Assembly: GCF_026965555.1 (NCBI RefSeq)
Contig: NZ_CP114040.1
Location: 7,254,001-7,318,000, forward strand
DNA: 64,000 bases
Direction of reading: 5' to 3'
DNA from: Nannocystis punicea
GTDB lineage: Bacteria; Myxococcota_A; Polyangia; Nannocystales; Nannocystaceae
Within the stretch, counting starts at the first letter, position 1. Each line of letters opens with the position of its first letter. The position numbers and the translations under genes are program-made. The notes beneath the pieces were generated by a model. It searched no databases, was not told where the DNA came from, and worked only from the letters and a program-made list of their open reading frames with translations. This document shows positions 50,707 through 58,900 of the stretch, piece by piece.

Positions 50707-51252
50707 ACGAAACCTCCTGAGGACATCGAATGGGTGGATCTTCGATTCGAGCGAATAGATCTTACCCAAAGACGCGACGAGTTCGTAGCGCCTTTCTCTT
50801 CGATTCAGCCGGAAATTTACGAGGGGAGGTCAGGCTCCGGGCGTCCACGGGAGTCTGCGCATTTCCGGCGAACGTCGTTTATGCGGGGAGAGCCATGGCC
50901 TGTATCAGCTCGTGCAGACGCCCTGTCGCCTCAATCCGCGCGGTAAAGTGCCTTGCGATTTCAGACCATGGTTAACAGGTGATCGCTGCGGCCGCCGGGC
51001 CCTCGACCGGTCGAGGACGCTCGGGACCTCGTATTCGTGACGCCCGGTCATCCGCAGTGACCCGGCCGCGGCGCGATTCCGCGTTCCGCGACGATCTTCG
51101 CCCAAATGCTTCGAGGTCGCGATTCGAGTCACGGCCGCGGCGCGAGCGTCTGTGCTCGCCCGTCGGCCTCGTGCCTCGCGGGCCGCGGCCCGCGGCCCCG
51201 CTCCCACGAAAGCGCTTCGCGGCGCGCAAGCACGAGGATCGGCCGCGGCCGC
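50707..51252. other. 546-bp intergenic region, first third A+T-richer
   Basis: Contains the promoter of the small hypothetical gene. From 50707 to about 50980 the composition is lower in G+C than usual, matching the gene next to it, so this may mark the edge of an acquired segment. No gene recognised. Confidence 0.45.
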
Positions 51253-52158
51253 TCACCGGCGGCTCGCACGTGCTCGCGCGGTCGCACGCGCACGGTGGTA
51301 GCCGCGGCTGTACAGATCGGCCACGAGCGCGACCAGCTCGCCGTCGTGGTCCTCGCCCCACCATGCGCGACAGGGGCGGCCGTCGTGCGCCCTGAGCACC
51401 AGCAGCTCCGGACCGAGGTCGTCGTCGCCGAATCGCAGGACCTGGTCGGGCGCGCGCGCCGTCCGGTCGGCGGGGGCGCCCACCATGGCCTCCAGGACAT
51501 CGCCTGGAAGGGCGTCCGCGTGCTCGCGGATCCACGTCCTCGCGTCCGCGTCGACGAGCGCTGCAAAGCCCCGGCACTCGTAGGCGAACGACTGTGTGGG
51601 CGGCGTGTTGAAGCGCGACGCGATCCGCAGATGATCCGCGGGGGCGACGCCGGCGACGCTCCAGCGCGCGACCGGTCGATCGGCGAAGCGCAGCTTCACC
51701 GCGCACACGTTCCCGGTGCCCCTGTCCACACATACCCACGACGGGTACAGGCCCGGTGCCACGGAGCGTTCGTAAGGCGCGTAGTCCTCGGCGAGAAACG
51801 CCGCGTTGGTCGGGTCGAAGCCGACGATCCGTCCGCTCGTCAGGCGCAGCGCGGGCCCCGGTCGGACCGTGACTGCGCCGGGTGGGCCGAAGACCGCGTC
51901 GGGCGAGGCGAACAGCAGCGCAGGGTCCCACGGCGGCATGGTCGCCCGGATCTGGACGGAGGGCGGCGGGGCTGGTTCGAGACCGAGGTGCACGCCGGAC
52001 ACCACGGTCTCGAAAGGCCGGTCGAGCATCACGATCCGCACGCGCCAGCCGTCCCCCTCCGGCGCGAGGAGCTCCGCCTCCATCCTTGCGAAGGGACCCC
52101 CCTGGACGACCCTTCGATCCTGCGGCCTGGCCATGAACGAGAAGCAGAGGAGCTGCAT
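51253..52158 (-). CDS. DUF4241-like protein (301 aa)
   Basis: The central part (SVAPGLYPSWVCVDRGTG, then VCAVKLRFADRPVARWSVAG, and later SFAYECRGFAALVDADARTW) matches the pattern of DUF4241, a family of small cytosolic proteins of unknown function in Actinobacteria and myxobacteria: a Pro-Gly-x-Tyr turn, an Ala-Val-x-Leu strand and a Trp before a second Asp-Gly turn. The assignment is from the visible spacing and not from an alignment. No signal peptide. Start ATG at the longest position; a Met eight codons in is equally possible. Confidence 0.5.
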   Translation of the reverse strand: MQLLCFSFMARPQDRRVVQGGPFARMEAELLAPEGDGWRVRIVMLDRPFETVVSGVHLGLEPAPPPSVQIRATMPPWDPALLFASPDAVFGPPGAVTVRPGPALRLTSGRIVGFDPTNAAFLAEDYAPYERSVAPGLYPSWVCVDRGTGNVCAVKLRFADRPVARWSVAGVAPADHLRIASRFNTPPTQSFAYECRGFAALVDADARTWIREHADALPGDVLEAMVGAPADRTARAPDQVLRFGDDDLGPELLVLRAHDGRPCRAWWGEDHDGELVALVADLYSRGYHRARATARARASRR

Positions 52159-52380
52159 CTCCCGGGTATCACGGAGACAGGGAGCGCCGCAAGCCGAGCT
52201 CGCGGCGCTCCGGGCGTCCGCCCGCGCCTGGCGAATGCATCGACGAGCTCGGACACGTCGGCCAGCTGCGCCAGCAGTCGAGCACGTCGTCCATTCGAGC
52301 GACGTGCCCCTCGCCGAGGCTCACCACATTTTCTTGGCCGCCACGGCTCGAGCTCGTGCCATCGTGCCTCGCAGACCCGC

Positions 52381-53619
52381 TCAACGACGCGAGCGTCGCC
52401 GGCCGAGCCACGGCAGCAGCAGCGCCGCGAGGCCCCACCCGCTTTCCGCCGGCCCGGCCGCGCACGCGCAGCCGCCCTTGTCCGTATCCGTCCCGGCGGT
52501 GTCGGAGTCGCTGCCGCCGCCCTCGCTGCTCGCGCTGCTCTCGCTGCCCTCGCTGCTCGACGCGCTGCCGCCCGCGGACGAATCACTCTCGCCCGCCGAG
52601 CCCTCGCTGCCGGCGCTCGTCGTCGGCGCCGAGCCGTCCGGCCACGGCGTGCAGGCGTTCGGGTCCCAGCTCTCGTCGTTGTCGAGGAGCTCGCAGGTGT
52701 ACGGCTGCCCGACGCAGGCCGCCAGCGCCGGCAGCGGATCGATCGCCTGCTCGCCCAACATGTCCTGAAGTTCCAGTCCGAAGCACACCTCGGATCCGAC
52801 CGTCTCCTCCCCGGTCGCCAGCCGGGTCGCGCGCACCGTGCCGCAGATCGGCTGCGACGCAGTCACCGAGATCTGCGCCGTCCCGGCCGGGAAGGCGTAG
52901 TTGCCGGCGTCGGACTCGAAGGTGTAACCGACCTGGCCGCCCTCCGCCGCGACCGCGTCGGCGTCGAGCGTGAGCGTGGCCTCGAGCCAGCCGACGCCCG
53001 ACAGCGAGGCGCAGATGCCCTCCGACCAGTCGAGGCCGATCCCGCAGTCGTCGACCATCGTCCAGGTCGGGAAGGCGCCGTCGCAGCAGACCAGAGTGTC
53101 GCCGCGGACGGAGTCGCTCACCCGCACGCTGGGCTCGCCCGTCAGCTCCGGCACCAGCAGCGGCGGCGCCGTCTCCGAGCCGGTCGCCACCGTGAACTGC
53201 CGGGTCAGCGTCGGCTCGAAGTCGCCGAAGCAGAACAGCTCGCTGTTGGCGAACGTGATCTCGACGTCGAAGCTCGTGTCCGCCGGCAGCGGCTCCGTCG
53301 GTCGCCACACGATCACCTCCACGCCCGCGACCCCGGACACCGTCCCCGGCACCTCGGGACCGCCGCCCATCGGCGTCACCACCACCGTCGTCACGCCGTC
53401 GGCCGTGAACGAGGCCGCCTCCGGAGTGACGAACACCGGCCGCCACACCAGGCCCCCGTCGAGCGGCAGCGGGCCCTCCGTCAACAGCTCGAGGTCGGCC
53501 AGACATTCGTCGAACACCGGGTCGCAGGCGCGCGCCTGCTTCGGCGCCAGCGCGCCGCCGATCAGCACCAACGAGGCGAGGCAAGTCGTAATCAAGGGGA
53601 AGAAGTGCTTGCGCGTCAT
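52381..53619 (-). CDS. Secreted protein with MYXO-CTERM sorting signal (412 aa)
   Basis: Signal peptide (LITTCLASLVLIGGALAPKQARA) and a beta-rich mature domain of 310 residues with repeated Ig-like strand patterns (PLPADTSFDVEITFANSEL, ESDAGNYAFPAGTAQISVTA) and Cys pairs (VCCDGAF, DDCGIGLD, PICGTVRATRL). A Ser/Gly/Glu stalk follows (SAGESDSSAGGSASSSEG), then CACAAG, a hydrophobic span GWGLAALLLPWLG and RRRSRR, the MYXO-CTERM tail. Myxosortase is expected to cut near the Cys and attach the protein outside. ATG chosen 22 codons inside a longer frame. Confidence 0.85.
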   Translation of the reverse strand: MTRKHFFPLITTCLASLVLIGGALAPKQARACDPVFDECLADLELLTEGPLPLDGGLVWRPVFVTPEAASFTADGVTTVVVTPMGGGPEVPGTVSGVAGVEVIVWRPTEPLPADTSFDVEITFANSELFCFGDFEPTLTRQFTVATGSETAPPLLVPELTGEPSVRVSDSVRGDTLVCCDGAFPTWTMVDDCGIGLDWSEGICASLSGVGWLEATLTLDADAVAAEGGQVGYTFESDAGNYAFPAGTAQISVTASQPICGTVRATRLATGEETVGSEVCFGLELQDMLGEQAIDPLPALAACVGQPYTCELLDNDESWDPNACTPWPDGSAPTTSAGSEGSAGESDSSAGGSASSSEGSESSASSEGGGSDSDTAGTDTDKGGCACAAGPAESGWGLAALLLPWLGRRRSRR

Positions 53620-53896
53620 GGGCCCGAGCTTCGCACGGATCGCCGCCCGCCACGTCGAGCCGATGCACGACCTCGCGTCGCGCACGACATCGAGCGGGGA
53701 CCGCCCAGGACCCCCGCGAGGCCATCCCTCCGCGTCACCGCGGCAGCGAGGCCGACGCGCGTATCACTGCGGCCGCGAGCCCGGCGCGGTCGCGCTCGAC
53801 GACCACCTGCCAGGCGCTCTCGCCTCGGCGGCGAGGCTCCGCCGCTCGGGACCCGGCCGCGAGCGCGCTACAATGGCGCGACACGCCGTCGGTCCC
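53620..53896. promoter_or_regulatory. Divergent promoter region with TACAAT -10 box
   Basis: TACAAT at 53869-53874 lies 22 bases before the ATG of the PQQ-like propeller gene and fits a sigma-70 -10 element. No convincing -35 was seen. The rest of the 277-bp gap has no gene. Confidence 0.4.
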
Positions 53897-54958
53897 ATGT
53901 CCACAGTCCGGTACTTCGACGAGCTCACTCCGTTCACCCGCCGGCGCGAACCCGTCGTCCTGGCCGACTGCGTGCTCGTGACCGGCGGCTGCAGCGTCGG
54001 GGCCGGGCGCGACATCCTGTTCTGCCTCGAGCGCACCAGCGGCAAGGTCCGCTGGGAGTATCCTCCTCCGTGGAAATATGCGCCGCGGCTGTCGCAGGCC
54101 GTGCACACGGGCGGGCTCGTGTTCGTGGTCGACAGCATCCACCGCGTTCACGCGCTCGACCTCGCGACCGGCGCGGTGCGCTGGCAGTCGGCGTATCGCG
54201 CCGAGCCCGGGTCCTTCGATCATTTTCTGGCCGGGGACCCCTGCGTCGTCGGCGACACCGTCGTGTTCGGCGATTCGCTCGGGTGGTTGCGCGCCTTCTG
54301 GCGGTACACCGGCGAGGCGCGGAAGGAGCAGCACTTCGACCGCTCGCTGCTCGCGGTCCAGCACGACCGCGACGACCTGTGGCTCTCGGGCCAGGAAGGG
54401 CTGGTCGCCGCCCTCGATCCGCACACCCTCGCGCCGCGCTGGCTGGCCCCGCTGCCGCGGCCGCTCGCGTGGCCCCTGGTGACCACGAGAGACCACGTCG
54501 TCGCCCGCTCGGAGGACCACGAGCTGTTCGCGCTGGCGCGGCGCGACGGCCGGCTCGCCTGGCGCCTCGATGCCATCGCCTGCACGGCGGAGCTGGCCTG
54601 GCGCGGCGCGTCCCTGTTCGCAGTGACGACCGCGGGCGAGCTGTGCCGGATCGACGCGGCGACCGGACAGCGCGAGATCTGTCTCCGAGGACAGATCCCG
54701 CAGATCGTCGGCAAGCCGGCGGTCGATGATGACTTCGTCTACGTCGAGACCGCGCAGGGACTGATGAAGCTCGCGCCGGCCGAGGCGCACGTGAGCCTGT
54801 GGCACCGCTGCTTTCCCACCCACAAGCCGGCGACGCTCGTCTGCGAGGGCGATGAACTCGTCGTCTACCGCGAGCGGGGCCTCCGGGGCTACTGCGCGCG
54901 GATCGTGCGCGGCCAGCAGGTGTGGGAAGCTCGAGTCGGCGACTACGGCCTCACGTGA
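53897..54958 (+). CDS. PQQ-type beta-propeller protein (353 aa)
   Basis: Repeated PQQ-like blades: CLERTSGKVRWEYPPPWKY, HALDLATGAVRWQSAYRAEP, AALDPHTLAPRWLAPLPRPL, FALARRDGRLAWRLDAIACT, CRIDAATGQREICLRGQIPQ, all with the Trp at the end of each strand that defines the fold. There is no signal peptide, so it is cytosolic, unlike most BamB- or dehydrogenase-type relatives, and no PQQ-binding or catalytic residues. A start at this ATG agrees with the -10 box location; a Met eight codons upstream would overlap the -10 region. Role unknown, perhaps a scaffold or enzyme inhibitor. Confidence 0.75.
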   Translation: MSTVRYFDELTPFTRRREPVVLADCVLVTGGCSVGAGRDILFCLERTSGKVRWEYPPPWKYAPRLSQAVHTGGLVFVVDSIHRVHALDLATGAVRWQSAYRAEPGSFDHFLAGDPCVVGDTVVFGDSLGWLRAFWRYTGEARKEQHFDRSLLAVQHDRDDLWLSGQEGLVAALDPHTLAPRWLAPLPRPLAWPLVTTRDHVVARSEDHELFALARRDGRLAWRLDAIACTAELAWRGASLFAVTTAGELCRIDAATGQREICLRGQIPQIVGKPAVDDDFVYVETAQGLMKLAPAEAHVSLWHRCFPTHKPATLVCEGDELVVYRERGLRGYCARIVRGQQVWEARVGDYGLT

Positions 54959-55181
54959 CAGGGCGGACGACGCCGCGGCCGCTCCTTCGTCGGCGTCGGC
55001 GCTTTGCACAATGAGGCCGACGACTATCGCCGGCCGCGAGGCTGGGCCGCTGCGATTCGTGAGCAGCGGCGCCCGTGGCGGTCTTGCGCGTGGCTCGGGC
55101 GCCTCGGCCCGGCTACTTTGACGGCGAGCGGTTCGCCGGGCTCATGTCGGGCCCGCCATCGCCGCTGTTTGGGAGTTACTC

Positions 55182-55520
55182 ATGGCAAAGGACAAATGCT
55201 GCATCGAACCGGCCGACCTTCGGGTCCTCACCCTCGATACCGCGAGCGAGGGCGTGCACATCGTCTATACCGTGCCGGCCGGCAGGGTGTTCGTGGTGAC
55301 GTCGTGGACGATGTCGCTCGACGGTCAGGCGACCGCCACCGCCCGCATGCTGCGATCGGGCTCGCGCGTCGCGGTCAACCGGATCTTCGAATCGCTGCGG
55401 CAGCTGCATCACCTCACCTTCCCGACCGGCATCGCCTTCGCCGCCGGCCAGGACATCGTGGTGCACAACACCTTCAACTGGGCCCAGCACACCCTCCACG
55501 GCTACGAAGTCGACGATTGA
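55182..55520 (+). CDS. Hypothetical small beta-rich protein (112 aa)
   Basis: GGGAG lies eight bases before the ATG. The chain has strands GVHIVYTVPAGRVFVVTSWT, ATARMLRSGSRVAVNRIFE, LHHLTFPTGIAFAAGQDIVV, suggesting a small beta-sandwich or jelly-roll of the kind found in phage-tail or secreted-binding proteins. It has a Cys-Cys at residues 6-7 and no signal peptide or membrane segment. Its promoter must be in the 223-bp gap (54959-55181). It ends ten bases before the response-regulator gene end, on the opposite strand. Function unknown. Confidence 0.55.
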   Translation: MAKDKCCIEPADLRVLTLDTASEGVHIVYTVPAGRVFVVTSWTMSLDGQATATARMLRSGSRVAVNRIFESLRQLHHLTFPTGIAFAAGQDIVVHNTFNWAQHTLHGYEVDD

Positions 55521-55530
55521 ATCACCGCCC

Positions 55531-55923
55531 TCACCCGTCCGCCGGCGGCCCGCAGAAGCGGCTGACGAGCTGCAGCAGGTCGTCGATGTCGATCGGCTTG
55601 CTCAGCCCTTCCAGGCCCATCGCCATCGCCTTCTCGGCCACGCAGTGGTCGCCGGACACCACCACCACCGGCACCGCCGCGATCGCCGGGTCCTCGCGTT
55701 GTTCGTTGCGGAACTCGACCCCGTTCATCACCGGCATCATGAGGTCGAGCAGGACGAGGCACGGGCGGACCCCGCTGCGCAGCGTCTTCAGGGCCTCGCG
55801 GCCGTTGCCGGCGGCCGCCACGCGATAGCCCGACACCTCGAGCACCGTCTGCAGCGTCTCGCACACGTCCGGGTCGTCGTCCACGACCAGCACCAGACCG
55901 CAGGGCTTCTTCTCTGCAATCAC
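55531..55923 (-). CDS. Single-domain response regulator receiver (130 aa)
   Basis: A complete CheY-like receiver: acidic triad DDDPD at strand beta1, phospho-acceptor Asp in LLDLMMPVMNG, Ser/Thr position in VVVVSGD and Lys in SKPID. No output domain. The GTG start overlaps the TGA of the upstream kinase gene by four bases (GTGA), and GGAGG lies about nine bases before it, so the two are co-translated. It is most likely the phospho-target of the histidine kinase at the end of that protein and passes the signal to a partner outside this window. Confidence 0.92.
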   Translation of the reverse strand: MIAEKKPCGLVLVVDDDPDVCETLQTVLEVSGYRVAAAGNGREALKTLRSGVRPCLVLLDLMMPVMNGVEFRNEQREDPAIAAVPVVVVSGDHCVAEKAMAMGLEGLSKPIDIDDLLQLVSRFCGPPADG

Positions 55924-58900
55924 GAGGAGCAACCTCCGTCATGGGTCTCGGCCGGCGTCGGCCGCGGGCACGGCAGCTCGACGGTGAAGGTCGAGCCCGC
56001 GCCCGGCGTGCTGGTGACGCGGATCGAGCCGCAGTGGCCCTCGACGATCCGGCGGGCGATGTAAAGGCCGAGGCCGAGCCCGCCGTAGTTCTGGGCCGAG
56101 ACGCCGCGCTCGAAGCGGTCGAAGATCCGCGTCAGGCGGGCCGGATCGATGCCGATCCCGTGGTCCGTGATCGTCACTCGCGCGAGGTCGTCCGCGCGGC
56201 CGACCGCGATCTCGATCGGCGCTCCGGCGCCGAACTTGGCCGCGTTCGAGAGGATGTTGGACACCACCTGCTCGAGCCGCGACCGGTCCCAGCGGCCGAC
56301 CACCGGGCCCTCGGCCGCGATCGACACGGAGCTGCCCGAGCGGGCCAGATCGGGCTGAAACCGGGCCACGACCTCGCGCACGAGCGCGGTCAGCTCGACC
56401 TCCGCGAGCGTGAGCGCGAGCTGCCAGGTCTCGATGCGCGACACGTCGAGCAGGTCGCCGATGAGGCGGTTCATCCGCCCCGACTGACGGATCGCCAGGT
56501 CGAGCAGCTTGCCGGCGATCTGCGGATCGAGCGGCTTGCCGCCCGGCGCCGCCTTGACGATCGTCTGCAGCGCCAGGGTCAGCGACGTCATCGGCGTGCG
56601 CAGCTCGTGCGAGGCGACCGACAGGAATTCGTCGCGCAGGCGCAGCGCGGCCTGGGCCTGGAGGTAGAGCCTGGCGTTGTCGATCGCGATGCCCGCGCGG
56701 CGAGCGAGCTCGACGAGCAGGTCGAGGTCGGCGGCCACGTAGCGGAACCCCGGCCGCCACGAGGCCAGCGTGATGGCGCCTAGGATCCGCGAGCCGGCCA
56801 GGAGCGGCGCCACGATCCCGGCCTCGGCCACGAGCGCGCGCAGCAGCCGGGCGTGGCCCTCGTCGACGGTGTAGCGGGCGACGTAGTCGTCGCTCATGTC
56901 GACGCGCAGCGGTGTGCCGGTCCGGATCACGTGGGCCGACGGGTGGTTCGAGTCCATGCGCGGGGGATAGCGCGTCCGCAGCTCCTCGAGCAGGGCCGCC
57001 TTCGTGGGATCGGGCGGCCTCGAGGTGAGGCGGCGGATCTCGCCGTCCTCGACGATGTCGATCGCGCACCAGTCGGCGAACGTGCGCACGCAGAGGTCGG
57101 CTAGGCGGTGCAGCACCTCCTCGTAGTCGAGCGACTCGCCGAGCAGCTTGCTCGCGTCGCCGAGGAACGCGGCGCGCCGGTGATCCTCCTCCGCGGCCTG
57201 GCGGGCCGCCTGCTCCTGGGCCAGCAGCGTCGCGTTCTCCAGCGAGATGGCCGCCTGCGACGCCAGCAGCTCGAGGACAGTCAGCTGCTCGCTGCGGAAG
57301 GCGCTCGTGACCAGGCTGTTCTCGAGGTAGAGGACGTCCTGCACCGCGCCGCGGCGACGGATCGGGACGCACAGCAGCGAGCGCGGGTGCACCGTGCGCA
57401 CGTACTCGTCGAGCCCGAACCGGCCCGGGTCGGCGCGGGCGTCGTCGAGGAGGACGCGCTCGCCCGTGCGGTGCACGTATTGCACGATCGACGTCGGGAC
57501 CAGCCGCGCCAGCGCCTCCGCGCCGCGCCGCTGCAGGTCCGCGCGCATCCCCGACTCGTCGAGCGTGGCGCTGGCCTCGAGCGACCATTCGCCGCCGCGG
57601 ATCCGGATCAAGTGGGCCGTGTTCGCGCCGCTCTGCTCGAGCACCACGCCGAGCAGCCGGCGCAGGAGCTTCTCCTGCACGATCTCGCTCGAGATCGACT
57701 GCGAAGCCTTGGTCACCGCCAACAGATCGATGCGATCGGCCGTGACCGCGTCGGCCTCGTCGCCGGCGAGCGCCCTCCCCTCGCTCAGGCGCGGCTCGAG
57801 CTCGTCGAGCTGACGGACCTTGCCGTGCGCCCCCCATTGCACATAGCCGGCCCGCGCGGCCCGCAGGTGCGTCTCGGCCAGCATCAGGAGCCCCCGGTCG
57901 CGGTAGTAGCGGGCCAGGAGCTCGTCGGCGATCGCCTGATTTTGCCCGAAGCCGTGCTCGCGGGCCCCGCGGATCGCACGATCGTAATTGTGCAGCGCGT
58001 CGCGCTCGCGGCCCTCGAGGCGGGCGATCTCCGCCGAGACCAGCGCGTGCTTGTGGCTGAAGTTCTCCGGGCAGGTCGCCGCCCACTCCGCCAGCTTCGC
58101 CTGGTGCCGCGCCAGCACCCCGAGCGCCTCCAGCTGCCGCTCGGGCGGAGCGTGCGACACGTCGGCCGCCAGCGCGAGGGCATAATAATACCAGTACTCG
58201 GGCTCCTGAATGTGCGCCAGCGAGCACCACAAGATCGGCGCCGCCCGGTCGCCCGCGGCCAGCGCCGCCACGTAATCACCCGAGAGGAAGCGGGCCTGCA
58301 GCTTCATGATGTAATACCAGCACTTGACGACGGTCCACGGCGATTCGTCCATCTTCGCCTGATAAGCGGCGTCGTCGAAGCCGGCCTCGCTGAAGCTCGA
58401 GAAGCTCTCGGTCCGCCCCTGGAGGTTGCGGACCAGCCGCAGGATGCCGACGAGCACCTCGGAGGACCCGGCGAAGTTGGCGTTCCGGGTGAACTCCAGG
58501 CGGCTCTCCGTCTCCCGCTCGATCTGGTCGAGCGGCTCGCCGAGGACCAGCAGGTCGGCCACGTAATGATTGCAGCAGTAGCAGGCGAAGGTCAGATCGC
58601 CGGTCTGCAGCGCGGCCTGGAACGCGACCTCGAGGTAGCGCAGCGCGCCGCGGAGGTGCCTGGTCCAGAAGCAGATGCAATCGCCGAAGATGCAGTGCAG
58701 CTTCGCGCGATGGGCGATGAGCCCGCGCCGCTCGGCCAGATCGTAGCCGAGCTTGCCGAACTGATACCCCTCGCGATAGCGGCCGAACTGCGGCCCGAGC
58801 ACCATCCCGAAGTACGCGTAGCCGAGCGCCGAGCCCTCGCCGTTGCCGTGGCGCAGGCTGATCTCGACCATGCGGCAGTAGCAGAGGAACGGCAGCTCGG

